A stretch of 27,396 nucleotides of DNA from Phycisphaerales bacterium UBA3158 (GTDB lineage Bacteria > Planctomycetota > Phycisphaerae > Phycisphaerales > SM1A02), in contig DEYM01000057.1 in the NCBI GenBank assembly GCA_002364555.1, positions 1 to 27,396 of the forward strand. The letters are read 5' to 3'. The stretch's first letter is position 1. The number at the start of each line of letters is the position of its first letter. A program made the position numbers and the translations under genes. Under the pieces are notes generated by a model. The model saw only the letters and a list, made by a program, of their open reading frames with translations, did not search any database and was not told the origin of the DNA. Positions 15,815-23,785 of this stretch are shown one piece after another.

Positions 15815-16597
15815 TCAATCGAAATCGAAGGAGCTCTGCCGATGTGGATATTTCTTGATGACGATGCGTATCGTCCCGTCGTTGGTTCTCAGCGTGATGG
15901 GCCGATCGCCATCATTGATGACGCCCTGCATGGTCCGATCGCTGCTCCGGCCGTGAATGCGAAGCTTGCCCTTGGGCACCTTGCAGATGACGCGGCCATC
16001 GATCGTGAATGCATCAAGTCGACCGCTGGTTCCCTGTCCGGCTCGAAGGGTTATGCCGCCTTCGGTCGTGGCGACGTTGATCGACTCGTCGAGAGATTCC
16101 CCGGTGACGATGCTGACATCACCTCGAGTCGTATTCACGTCGACCGGGCCCGAGATCTCGCTCAGATCGACATCGCCCAGACTCGTGTCGACTCTGACGC
16201 CATCGATATGCGGCGCGGTAACGGTCACATGCAGTCTCTGCATGCCCGATTCCGGATAGAGGGTCTGGGCCCGAACGCGAACGATTGTCCGGCCATTCTC
16301 CTCGACGGTCTCGACGGACCAGTCGATGTCCTTCAGCGATGCTTGTGCGTCGCCCATCCGATGGAACGAATGAGTCGATTGAGGTTTGACGAGTACCCCG
16401 GGTGTACCTGGAGCGTCCCCTGTTGAACGGATGGTGACATCGCCTGCGAAGGTGGCCACATCCACGGAAACAGGCCCCGCGACATCAAGAGGGGTCCTGG
16501 TGCCGAACGCCATGTGACCACACCCGCCAAGACAGGCCAGCAGGAGGAGGGAGGCCATCAGGCCGAGGTAGAGATTTCCGCCGTGGATATGTCGCAT
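15815..16597 (-). CDS. Lipoprotein with DUF4097-like beta repeats
   Basis: This 260-residue protein begins with a lipoprotein signal peptide; LGGC at 23-26 is the likely lipobox (a second Cys at 22 is possible). The body is built of short beta strands with repeated turns such as FAGDVTIRS, SLGDVDLSEISGPVDVNTT, RGDVSIVTG and TEGGITLRAGQG. This matches the repetitive beta-helix pattern of DUF4097-type putative adhesins. It should be anchored to a membrane on the periplasmic or outer face. The function is unknown. The ATG lacks a clear Shine-Dalgarno sequence; a TACAAT element is 18 nt upstream. It is divergent from thiC and overlaps or abuts rlmE, its likely operon partner. Confidence 0.78.
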   Translation of the reverse strand: MRHIHGGNLYLGLMASLLLLACLGGCGHMAFGTRTPLDVAGPVSVDVATFAGDVTIRSTGDAPGTPGVLVKPQSTHSFHRMGDAQASLKDIDWSVETVEENGRTIVRVRAQTLYPESGMQRLHVTVTAPHIDGVRVDTSLGDVDLSEISGPVDVNTTRGDVSIVTGESLDESINVATTEGGITLRAGQGTSGRLDAFTIDGRVICKVPKGKLRIHGRSSDRTMQGVINDGDRPITLRTNDGTIRIVIKKYPHRQSSFDFD

Positions 16598-16615
16598 GCT
16601 TGTGACTCTAATTGG

Positions 16616-16621
16616 ATTGTA
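16616..16621 (-). promoter_or_regulatory. -10 candidate for the lipoprotein-rlmE pair
   Basis: TACAAT (5 of 6 consensus bases) on the minus strand lies 18 nt before the lipoprotein ATG, predicting a leader of about 11 nt. No good -35 is seen. Confidence 0.4.
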
Positions 16622-16644
16622 CGGGCCACGTCCGGACCCCGTCG

Positions 16645-16660
16645 GGTGCTAGACTGCACC
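16645..16660 (+). promoter_or_regulatory. thiC extended -10 inside an inverted repeat
   Basis: TGCTAGACT (16647-16655) is an extended -10. The hexamer TAGACT is flanked exactly by GGTGC and GCACC, a perfect 5-bp inverted repeat. The predicted start near 16662 leaves a leader of about 15 nt, too short for a TPP riboswitch. The repeat could be an operator or chance. Confidence 0.4.
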
Positions 16661-16676
16661 AACTGGAGAACAAGAG

Positions 16677-18572
16677 ATGATTCGATCGAACAACCCCAAT
16701 TCGATGATGCCCTTCGAGCAGATGGACGACGACGGCTTCAGATCCGCCCTCCCGATGAATGGAGCCTCAAGTCCATCATCCAATCTGTCATGCACGACTC
16801 CGGGCTCATTCGCGAACAAGCCCGATATCGGCGGCCCCCTGAGCTACAGCAGTCCGGATACTCCCGGAATGCCGACCGCCTCTTCACTGACGGCCTGGGA
16901 TTTCCTTCCAGAGGGCTGGTCCATCGAAGTTCATCCAGACGGGTGTCTTGGTCACAACCAGGGCGATCAGCCTGTCCGTGCGGTGGCGACACCGGGTTTC
17001 ACACCCGTGACCCAGCTTGAGAATGCTCGTCTTGGAAACGTGACTCCCGAGATGCTTCTGGTATCGAAGCGAGAGCCGCATCTGACTCCCGAGCAGATCC
17101 GGGATGAAGTAGCGGCCGGTCGCATGATCATTCCCGCCAATGTCCATCATCTGAAGCATGACCTCGAGCCCATGTGCATCGGCCGAGCGTCCTTGACGAA
17201 GGTCAATGCCAACATGGGCGCATCCCCGGTGAGTTCCGGAATGGAACAGGAACTGGAGAAGCTCAGGTGGGCGGAGAAGTGGGGCGGCGATACCGTCATG
17301 GACCTCTCCACCGGCGGGGATCTCGACAGCTGTCGGGAGATGTTGATCAAGCACTCCAAGGTTCCCATCGGAACGGTTCCCATCTACTCGATGATCATCG
17401 GTCGGAAGATCGAGGAACTGGACGATGCGATGATATTGGAGATGCTTGAGCATCAGGCTCTTCAGGGCGTGGACTACTTCACCGTGCATGCGGGCATTCG
17501 CCGAGCGCATCTCAAGTTCGTTCGCAAGCGTCTCATCGGCATCGTGTCCCGAGGCGGATCATTGCTGGCGAAGTGGATGATTCATCATGGCCGCGAGAAC
17601 CCGACCTATGAACTGTGGGACGACATCTGCGAGATCATGCGAAAGCACGACGTCTCCTTCTCCATCGGTGATGGTCTTCGACCCGGTGGCCTCGCTGACG
17701 CGACCGATCAGGCCCAGCTCTCCGAACTGCAGACGCTGGGTGAACTGACCGAGCGAGCCTGGCGGCATGGTGTTCAGGTCATGGTCGAAGGTCCGGGGCA
17801 TGTGCCTCTGGATCAGATCGAATACAACATGAAGCTCCAGCGGCAACTGTGTCATGGCGCCCCGTTCTACGTGCTCGGACCGCTCGTGACTGACATCTTC
17901 CCTGGGTATGACCACATCACCTCCTGCATCGGCGCCTGCAATGCTGGCTATCACGGTGCGTCGATGCTGTGCTACGTCACACCCAAGGAGCATCTGGGTC
18001 TGCCGAAGAAGGATGATGTGAAGCAGGGCTGCATCGCCTACAAGATCGCCGCCCATGCTGCGGACATCGCATTGGGCATACCGGGAACTCGTGATCGCGA
18101 TGACGAGCTCACCAAGGCTCGAGCGGCCTTGAACTGGGACCGTCATTTCGAGTTGAGCTTCGATCCGGATACGGCTCGAGCACTTCATGATGAGGATCTC
18201 GATGTCGATACCGACTTCTGCGCCATGTGCGGTCACGACTGGTGCAGCGTGCGAATCAGCAAGGAAATCCAGGAATTCGAATCCGGTCTCGAAGATGGCT
18301 ATTCATGGGACAAGCCGAAGTTGACAGCGGCGCTCACCGAGGAACAGAAGGCCATTCTCGAACAGCGTGGTGTTCTCGAGCCTGCCGAGATCCATCGACT
18401 CGCTTCCAAGGCCAAGCCTTCGAACGCCGATGATGAGGCGCCGGCCTGTCACAGTGATCAGGCGACATCCGAACAGGCTCAGGAGATCCAGAAGCAGCAT
18501 GGTGTCGATAAGCTGGTTCCATTGGATACTTCTGAGGTAACGAACATCCCCAATCACGACTCGATTATCTGA
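16677..18572 (+). CDS. thiC: Phosphomethylpyrimidine synthase
   Basis: This 631-residue radical-SAM enzyme converts aminoimidazole ribotide to HMP phosphate, the pyrimidine half of thiamine. The cluster motif CAMCGHDWC (CxxCxxxxC, about residue 515) is intact, and conserved blocks NVHHLKHDLEPMCIGR, KVNANMGASP, FSIGDGLRPGG, VEGPGHVPLDQIE and SCIGACNAGYHGASMLCYVTP are present. Length equals E. coli ThiC. The first 75 residues are Ser/Pro-rich and not conserved, and about 100 polar residues follow the cluster motif. TGGAG lies 8 nt before the ATG. No THI-box sequence is found upstream, which is unusual for thiC. It may be cotranscribed with the small membrane gene 13 nt downstream. Confidence 0.97.
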   Translation: MIRSNNPNSMMPFEQMDDDGFRSALPMNGASSPSSNLSCTTPGSFANKPDIGGPLSYSSPDTPGMPTASSLTAWDFLPEGWSIEVHPDGCLGHNQGDQPVRAVATPGFTPVTQLENARLGNVTPEMLLVSKREPHLTPEQIRDEVAAGRMIIPANVHHLKHDLEPMCIGRASLTKVNANMGASPVSSGMEQELEKLRWAEKWGGDTVMDLSTGGDLDSCREMLIKHSKVPIGTVPIYSMIIGRKIEELDDAMILEMLEHQALQGVDYFTVHAGIRRAHLKFVRKRLIGIVSRGGSLLAKWMIHHGRENPTYELWDDICEIMRKHDVSFSIGDGLRPGGLADATDQAQLSELQTLGELTERAWRHGVQVMVEGPGHVPLDQIEYNMKLQRQLCHGAPFYVLGPLVTDIFPGYDHITSCIGACNAGYHGASMLCYVTPKEHLGLPKKDDVKQGCIAYKIAAHAADIALGIPGTRDRDDELTKARAALNWDRHFELSFDPDTARALHDEDLDVDTDFCAMCGHDWCSVRISKEIQEFESGLEDGYSWDKPKLTAALTEEQKAILEQRGVLEPAEIHRLASKAKPSNADDEAPACHSDQATSEQAQEIQKQHGVDKLVPLDTSEVTNIPNHDSII

Positions 18573-18585
18573 AGAACGGCTGGAC

Positions 18586-19020
18586 ATGGTTGAAACCGAG
18601 CAGAGAAAAATCATGGGAGTGAGATTTCCGAATCTCTATCTCTATCTGGTTTTCCTGTCTGCTCTGGACGTCGTCCTGACCAGAGTCATCCTCTACTTCG
18701 GCGGAACGGAAGTGAATCCTCTGGCCGACTGGATCATCGACCAGTGGGGCCAGATGGGCATGAGCATCTTCAAATTCGGAATCGTGGCATTCGTCATCAT
18801 CATCTGTGAATACACGGCTCGAATGGATATCCGCATGGCGTTTCGGCTGGCCCTGGCCGGTTGTCTCATCTCCGCAGTACCTGTCATCTGGTCGATTGGG
18901 CTGGTCATCCACATGATCATCACATTCGATCCATCGGCCGAGCCACCGCCACCGCTACCACCTGAAGGTCTCTCGCCGATGTCGATGCTCAGTTGGATGA
19001 GACTGTCGGTTCCCTGCTGA
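18586..19020 (+). CDS. Small membrane protein, DUF5658-like
   Basis: This 144-residue protein has three hydrophobic segments (about 18-39, 59-78, 89-113) and a proline-rich tail (PPPPLPPEG). The pattern ALDVVLTRVIL followed by GGTEVNPLADWII resembles DUF5658-type membrane proteins, in which an Asp-Thr first helix leads to an E-x-N-P loop. The function is unknown. The ATG at 18586 has only a weak ribosome-binding sequence; an ATG at 18613 is an alternative that still precedes the first membrane segment. It lies between thiC and ndh; ndh has its own promoter candidate just downstream. Confidence 0.65.
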   Translation: MVETEQRKIMGVRFPNLYLYLVFLSALDVVLTRVILYFGGTEVNPLADWIIDQWGQMGMSIFKFGIVAFVIIICEYTARMDIRMAFRLALAGCLISAVPVIWSIGLVIHMIITFDPSAEPPPPLPPEGLSPMSMLSWMRLSVPC

Positions 19021-19034
19021 ATCAGCCAGCCCGG

Positions 19035-19040
19035 TATGAT
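19035..19040 (+). promoter_or_regulatory. -10 candidate for ndh
   Basis: TATGAT (5 of 6 consensus bases) sits 15 nt after the stop of the upstream gene. The predicted start near 19047 leaves about 31 nt of leader with GAGGAG. Confidence 0.4.
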
Positions 19041-19077
19041 GCTTCGAGACCTGATCAACAGTGTCGAGGAGCATGAG

Positions 19078-20403
19078 ATGGCTGAAAAGCGACCGATGAG
19101 AGTAGTGGTTTTGGGTGGTGGATTCGCCGGCGGTTACGTCGCGAAGCATCTGTTCGACAAGAACCTGGGTCTGGATGTCGAAGTCATCATCATCGACCGG
19201 AACAACTACTTCGTCTTCTATCCACTTCTGGTGGAAGCCGGGACGGGTTCTCTGGAGCCAAGGCACTGCACGGTTCCGATCCGAGAGTTCGCGAGCCGCA
19301 GCGAGCTGTTGATGGGCGAGGTCACCGATCTGGACGCTTCCAAAAACAAGGTCCACTTCAAGCTCTGTGGCGATGACACTGTCCGGGAAATCGAATACGA
19401 CCAGCTGGTCGTCGCCCTTGGGAGCGTCACCAGGATCCTTCCCGAGAAGATCTGCAGCGGTGTCACGGAGCACGCCTTCGAAGTCAAGCACATGAGTGAT
19501 GCCGTCGCGATCAGGGATCGGGCCGTCGAACTGCTTGAATTGGCGAATGCGACCGATGATCCCGAGGAGAAGAAGCGTCTGCTCCACTTCGTCGTCGTGG
19601 GCGGCAACGTGACCGGCATCGAGGTCGTCGGCGAACTGGAGGTGTTCGTTCGCGGAGCCACCTCCATGTATGCGAACATCAAGCCCGAGGACTGCCAGTT
19701 CACGGTCATCGAACTCTCGCCCGAGATCCTGCCGATTCTCCCCAAGCAGTTGATCAAGTGGTCGACCAAGAAACTGGAGGAGAGGGGAATCCGGCTATGG
19801 ACCGGAAAGTCGGTCAAGGAGGTCCATGCCGATCACGTGATCACCTCCGAAGACCAGCATGTCCCGTGTTCGACGGTCATATGGACGGCGGGCATCGCAC
19901 CGAATCCGGTACTCCGGGAGTTCAAGGATCTTCCATTGAATTCGCATGGCGGCGTCGACTGCGAGCCGACCTATCGAGTCAAGGGGCATGAGAACATCTG
20001 GTCCCTTGGGGATTGCGCGGGTGTCCCGGGACCTGACGGCAAGCCGATGCCGCCCCTGGCCCAGATCGCCATCAGACAGGCCAAGCAGCTTGCGGGCAAC
20101 ATCGCGGCAGCCCATCGAGGCGATGAACTGGACAATGGTGATGTGAGTGTCCTGGGTATTCTCGTTCCACTGGGACGCCATCAGGGAGTGATGAACTTCA
20201 AGGGCATCCGCGTCGAGGGCTTCTTCGCCTGGGCGATGTGGAGAGCGATCTACCTGAGCAAGATGCCCGGCTTTGGAAGAAAGCTTCGAGTCCTTCTTGA
20301 CTGGACCATCAACTGCTTCTCGAAGCGTGATTATGTCCAGCTGGGAATGAATCCAAAGGCATCCCGCGAATTCACCGGACCCGACAGCCAGAAATCATCC
20401 TGA
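19078..20403 (+). CDS. ndh: Type II NADH:quinone dehydrogenase (non-pumping)
   Basis: This 441-residue flavoprotein should pass electrons from NADH to membrane quinone without moving protons. The FAD loop is VVLGGGFAGGY (10-20), the second dinucleotide loop is VVVGGNVTGIE (172-182), and SLGDCAGVP is the second FAD contact. The C-terminal GFFAWAMWRAIYLSKMPGFG and WTINCFSKRDYVQLG form the amphipathic membrane anchor seen in this family. In the NADH loop Asn177 stands where Gly is usual (GGGxTG). The start at 19078 is chosen for GAGGAG 7 nt upstream; an earlier in-frame ATG at 19036 has no such signal. It converges with the crotonase gene, 5 nt away. Confidence 0.9.
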   Translation: MAEKRPMRVVVLGGGFAGGYVAKHLFDKNLGLDVEVIIIDRNNYFVFYPLLVEAGTGSLEPRHCTVPIREFASRSELLMGEVTDLDASKNKVHFKLCGDDTVREIEYDQLVVALGSVTRILPEKICSGVTEHAFEVKHMSDAVAIRDRAVELLELANATDDPEEKKRLLHFVVVGGNVTGIEVVGELEVFVRGATSMYANIKPEDCQFTVIELSPEILPILPKQLIKWSTKKLEERGIRLWTGKSVKEVHADHVITSEDQHVPCSTVIWTAGIAPNPVLREFKDLPLNSHGGVDCEPTYRVKGHENIWSLGDCAGVPGPDGKPMPPLAQIAIRQAKQLAGNIAAAHRGDELDNGDVSVLGILVPLGRHQGVMNFKGIRVEGFFAWAMWRAIYLSKMPGFGRKLRVLLDWTINCFSKRDYVQLGMNPKASREFTGPDSQKSS

Positions 20404-20408
20404 GGCCA

Positions 20409-21158
20409 TCAGCGGCGAGCCCATCTTCTCTTCAGAAGTGCCATGGACTCCTCGTCGTCTGCCAGTGGTGAGGACGCCTGTACGGGTGCATCGAATCGCT
20501 CGTCCGATAGGCTTTCATCGAGTTCGTTGAGCCATGACTTCGTCGCTTCAAGCGCCCGGGGGCCATGTGAGGCGACCTGTCTGGCCAGTTGTTCGGAACG
20601 ATCGATCGGCATGTCATCGAGCATCATCGCCAGACCCACCTGGAAGGCCTGGGTTCCATCGATCAGATTTCCTGAAAGCAGAAGAGATCTCGCAGACCCG
20701 TTCCCAATGCTGGTGGCCAGGGTGTTTCCACTGACGACAGGTGACAGGCCAAGCTGATGGACCGGGTAACCGAGCCTGCTCCCGGGTGAAACGACGACCA
20801 TGTCACAGGCGCTGACGATCGCGCAACCGCCTGCCACAGCCGCGCCATCGACACCGGCGATGACGACGCAGCGATGTCGACGAATGGTCTTGAGCAGACC
20901 CCCGAGCACGCCAATGAAATCATTCAGTGCAGGTGGATCATCGATGACCGGTCCGAGATCGAATCCAGCACAGAACGAAGGGCCGCGTCCCCTGATGAGG
21001 ATGACCGCAAGATCCCGGTTCTTCTCCAGCTCCACGAGCATCGAATCGAGTTCGCGCATCGTCGACAGGGACAATGCGTTCCGATTGACTTCGCCATCGA
21101 GCCAGATGAAGGCGATGTTCTGTTCAATGTCGAGTTCAACGGTCGTGGGTGTCTTCAT
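20409..21158 (-). CDS. Crotonase (enoyl-CoA hydratase/isomerase) family protein
   Basis: This 249-residue protein has the crotonase fold: FCAGFDL (62-68) and VDGAAVAGG (103-111) form the oxyanion hole that stabilises CoA thioester enolates. The two glutamates of classical hydratases are missing: Ala113 replaces the Glu after GGC, and Val133 replaces the Glu of the PE motif, 20 residues on as in rat enoyl-CoA hydratase (Glu144 and Glu164). It is therefore probably not a standard hydratase and may be an isomerase, hydrolase or other CoA enzyme. The ATG at 21158 lies 11 nt after the stop of the fatty acid transporter gene; an upstream in-frame ATG at 21188 would overlap it. Both genes are likely one operon. 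Confidence 0.85.
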   Translation of the reverse strand: MKTPTTVELDIEQNIAFIWLDGEVNRNALSLSTMRELDSMLVELEKNRDLAVILIRGRGPSFCAGFDLGPVIDDPPALNDFIGVLGGLLKTIRRHRCVVIAGVDGAAVAGGCAIVSACDMVVVSPGSRLGYPVHQLGLSPVVSGNTLATSIGNGSARSLLLSGNLIDGTQAFQVGLAMMLDDMPIDRSEQLARQVASHGPRALEATKSWLNELDESLSDERFDAPVQASSPLADDEESMALLKRRWARR

Positions 21159-21169
21159 ATCCGACTTCT

Positions 21170-22567
21170 TTACCAGAGCAGCAGCCAAATGGCCATCCAG
21201 ATCCCCGCGACGATCATGACCATCGCGGTGTAGCCGACGATATCACGTGCCTTCACACCCGTGATCGCCAACAGCGGTAGTGCCCAGAATGGCTGAAGCA
21301 TGTTCGTGAGCTCGTCTCCGTAACTGACAGCCATCAGCATCTTGGGTATCGATACGCCGCTTTCAATCGCGCTTTGGATCGCGATCGGACCCTGTACGCC
21401 CCATTGACCACCACCAGATGGAACAAGGAAGTTGACGACACCTGCCGAGAGAAAGGTGAAGAACGGCAAGGTGGTTTCGGTGGAGATATCGGCTGCGAAC
21501 TGCGCAATGTCAGCCATGAGTCCGGAATCCTTGAGCATGATCAGGATCCCCGCATACAGAGGGAACTGAATGAGGATGCCGGCACATCCTCGAGCCGCTC
21601 TTTCGATGGATCGGGCATAGGCGATGGGGGATCCGTGCAGAATCAGTCCTATTCCGAGCATGACCGCATTGAACTGGTTGGGGCCCAGTCTCATGATCCC
21701 GCGCGATTCATCGGCGAGGAAGATTAGGAATCCGGCAATCAGCGCTGCCGCGACGGTGATTGAGAAGATGATTCCGACGGGGCCCCAGCTTTCATTGGCC
21801 GTGATTGCTCCCGTGGGCTCCTCCGCCATCGGATGGGCGTCGCATTCGGTCAGTGATCGACAGTCCGAGCGGGCGGGAGCCAGCACCCAGAGCACCAGTG
21901 GAATGATGATGATGAGTCCTCCACTGACAAGAAGATTCATGTTTGAAAAAGTGGTGGCGCTCAGCGGTACCCCATCAGGGAATCCCAATGATGCAAGGCG
22001 TTCCATGAGGCCATCCCCGAGCAGATCACTGGCTTCGGACAGCGTGCTCGACTTCAGAGCCGCGGAGCCGGATAGTCCGCCATGCCAGACCAGCAATCCC
22101 ATATATCCAGCCGCACAGAGAAGTGGAAAATGACTCGGCCGACCTCTTGCTTCCATGCTGCGTCCGACATCACGAGCCAGCAAGGCGCCGACGATCAGAC
22201 CAAGTCCCCAGTTGATGAGACCGGTCAGTACGGCGACAAGTCCGACCAGAGCGGCCGCCTGTCCGGGCGTGCGGGGCATTTGGGCGATACGCCCAAGGCA
22301 TCTTCGGATTACCGGGCTGTCGGCCAGTGCGTAGCCCGTCACGAGGATGAGGGCCATCTGCATGCCGAACTGGAGAAATTTCCAGAGACCCGTCGACCAC
22401 CAGGTGTCGATCAGGACGATCGCCGTCTCCTGTCGATCCAGTTCGTCGTAGCCAAGAAGGAACGCGAGCGCTGCCGTCAGGATGGTCAGTCCCAAAGCCA
22501 GGATGAGGGGGTCGGGAATGCACCGGCCGATCGTACGGCTCAGGATCAGGCCTAGTCTCGCGATCAT
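21170..22567 (-). CDS. Short-chain fatty acid transporter, AtoE family
   Basis: This 465-residue membrane protein has about eleven or twelve hydrophobic segments. It contains the family signature VPSGGGQWGVQGP (about 376-388), followed by DELTNMLQPFWALPLL, matching the AtoE family that imports short-chain fatty acids such as acetoacetate or butyrate. Other family-like stretches are LINWGLGLIVGALLA and YMGLLVWHGGLSGSA. Length is close to E. coli AtoE (440). The adjacent crotonase supports a role in acyl-CoA metabolism. The ATG has no Shine-Dalgarno sequence; TACCAT lies 7 nt upstream, suggesting a transcript with almost no leader. Confidence 0.9.
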   Translation of the reverse strand: MIARLGLILSRTIGRCIPDPLILALGLTILTAALAFLLGYDELDRQETAIVLIDTWWSTGLWKFLQFGMQMALILVTGYALADSPVIRRCLGRIAQMPRTPGQAAALVGLVAVLTGLINWGLGLIVGALLARDVGRSMEARGRPSHFPLLCAAGYMGLLVWHGGLSGSAALKSSTLSEASDLLGDGLMERLASLGFPDGVPLSATTFSNMNLLVSGGLIIIIPLVLWVLAPARSDCRSLTECDAHPMAEEPTGAITANESWGPVGIIFSITVAAALIAGFLIFLADESRGIMRLGPNQFNAVMLGIGLILHGSPIAYARSIERAARGCAGILIQFPLYAGILIMLKDSGLMADIAQFAADISTETTLPFFTFLSAGVVNFLVPSGGGQWGVQGPIAIQSAIESGVSIPKMLMAVSYGDELTNMLQPFWALPLLAITGVKARDIVGYTAMVMIVAGIWMAIWLLLW

Positions 22568-22574
22568 GGACCCA

Positions 22575-22580
22575 ATGGTA
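22575..22580 (-). promoter_or_regulatory. -10 candidate for the fatty acid transporter, leaderless layout
   Basis: TACCAT on the minus strand is followed by 7 nt and then the ATG at 22567. Transcription would begin at or one base before the start codon. No -35 and no Shine-Dalgarno sequence are evident. Confidence 0.35.
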
Positions 22581-22631
22581 TGTCAGCAGGGGACGAGGGT
22601 CGATATCGATCCTCCATCCTGAAACATGAAT

Positions 22632-23327
22632 TCAATCCGAATGCCAGGTCCGACTGCAACGATCAAACACGACCGAGGTGGTCGCAGGGCCGATGACTTC
22701 CGTTTCAGGCAGTGTCAGACCCAGATCGATGAATTCGGGATAGATGTCGGTTTCCAAGGGACTGATGGCCAATCGTCCGGTCACCGACATCAGATGATCG
22801 ATCAACTCCGGATCGGGAAGCGGCAGTTCCATCGGACTGCAACTCATCATCTGACAGAGATGGTTCCGAATCATTTCAGCGACAACCGCCAGAAGTGGTT
22901 GATTGGAATGGCTTTGAATCTCGATGATATTGGACTGATTCAGTACTGATGCGGCGGTTCTGATGTCCGCTTCCAGAAGACAGCCTCCCGATACCAATGC
23001 GTCCTCGATGGCCTTGGCATCGGCTTCCTCTATGGGTCCATCGACACATACGGCGTATCGCAGAGGAGGAGAGTCTGCTTCAAGTCCCAGATCCGAAGAT
23101 AAATCGGCACTGGCATCAAGGCCCAGCATGACCTCCATTCGAGGAGATTCCATCACAGCGGCCACGGCGGTCAACGCCGACCATCCGGAGACCCCTTCAA
23201 TGATCAGACGACGCATCCTCTGATCATGAATCAATCGGGCCCATTTGATGGAGGACGACCGATTCGAGTGAGTGTTGGCTTCCAATGGATTTGAACCGTC
23301 ATCGTTTCTGAATGTGTTCTGGTTCAT
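22632..23327 (-). CDS. Unrecognised cytoplasmic protein
   Basis: I cannot place this 231-residue protein in a family. It has no signal peptide, membrane segment or cofactor motif. The first 30 residues are polar (Asn, Ser, His), then RRLIIEGVSGWSALTAVAAV begins a globular, acidic, Leu/Ile/Ala-rich body with scattered cysteines (in LRYAVCVDGP, GGCLLEAD, LCQMMSCSP and FDRCSR). The pattern of alternating strands and helices suggests an alpha/beta fold. GGGAGG lies about 10 nt before the ATG, supporting that start and real translation. It sits 64 nt upstream of the fatty acid transporter on the same strand, and its leader region holds two hairpins. Confidence 0.65.
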   Translation of the reverse strand: MNQNTFRNDDGSNPLEANTHSNRSSSIKWARLIHDQRMRRLIIEGVSGWSALTAVAAVMESPRMEVMLGLDASADLSSDLGLEADSPPLRYAVCVDGPIEEADAKAIEDALVSGGCLLEADIRTAASVLNQSNIIEIQSHSNQPLLAVVAEMIRNHLCQMMSCSPMELPLPDPELIDHLMSVTGRLAISPLETDIYPEFIDLGLTLPETEVIGPATTSVVFDRCSRTWHSD

Positions 23328-23366
23328 CGATATCTATTCCTCCCACGCGTAACTTCAACGCACAGC

Positions 23367-23384
23367 GCCCCGAACAAGCGGGGC
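23367..23384. repeat. GC-rich hairpin GCCCCG/CGGGGC
   Basis: GCCCCG-AACAAG-CGGGGC is a perfect 6-bp, all-GC stem with a 6-nt loop, about 40 nt upstream of the unrecognised gene at 22632-23327. It is terminator-like in shape, but no T-run follows on either strand. Confidence 0.5.
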
Positions 23385-23395
23385 TTCGGAGACCT

Positions 23396-23416
23396 TGATC
23401 CAAACGGGACGGATCA
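23396..23416. repeat. Hairpin TGATCC/GGATCA
   Basis: TGATCC and GGATCA form a perfect 6-bp stem around a 9-nt loop (AAACGGGAC), 11 nt from the GC-rich hairpin. The loop sequence CGGG could also pair with the CCCCG arm next door. Confidence 0.45.
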
Positions 23417-23501
23417 GAAGTTCCTATTGCGCCTCTCTTCTCCTTGCAGGTCCGATGCAAATAGTCGTCCAATGAAATCGAGAATCTGCCTGAGCGGATG
23501 G

Positions 23502-23519
23502 GCCTGTCTTTGAACGGGC
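23502..23519. repeat. Hairpin GCCTGT/ACGGGC
   Basis: GCCTGT and ACGGGC pair over 6 bp with one G-U pair (read on the plus strand) around a 6-nt loop. It is the third structured element of this non-coding stretch. Confidence 0.35.
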
Positions 23520-23779
23520 ATCACTCTCGCATCTGTGCGCAGGCGCGATCGGGATCTTCGGGTGTCGATTTGCTCGTGATAATCAACCATGCAGACTGAG
23601 TGTTCTCCAGATCAGGCTCAGATCAAGAAGAACATGGCGAACTTGCCAATCTAATGGTGAAAGATCTTCTTTGAAGCCATTGAGCTGTTCGAGGGGTCTC
23701 AAATCATGCATGGTCAGAGCCTCAAGGGGATTGCGGGATGCTGTACAGGCCAGAGCCGAGCTTGATCGCTTGAAGCCGC

Positions 23780-23785
23780 TATAGT
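23780..23785 (+). promoter_or_regulatory. -10 candidate for ubiB
   Basis: TATAGT (5 of 6 consensus bases) lies 35 nt before the ATG. The predicted start near 23792 leaves a leader of about 29 nt with CAGGAG. No well-spaced -35 is seen. Confidence 0.45.

Noticed and set aside
16598..16676. Search for a TPP riboswitch before thiC
   Set aside because: The gap is 79 nt and contains neither a CTGAGA nor a GAACCTGA-like block.
23367..23384. GC-rich hairpin as an intrinsic terminator
   Set aside because: No T-run follows on either strand, and no gene ends nearby; both neighbours start away from it.
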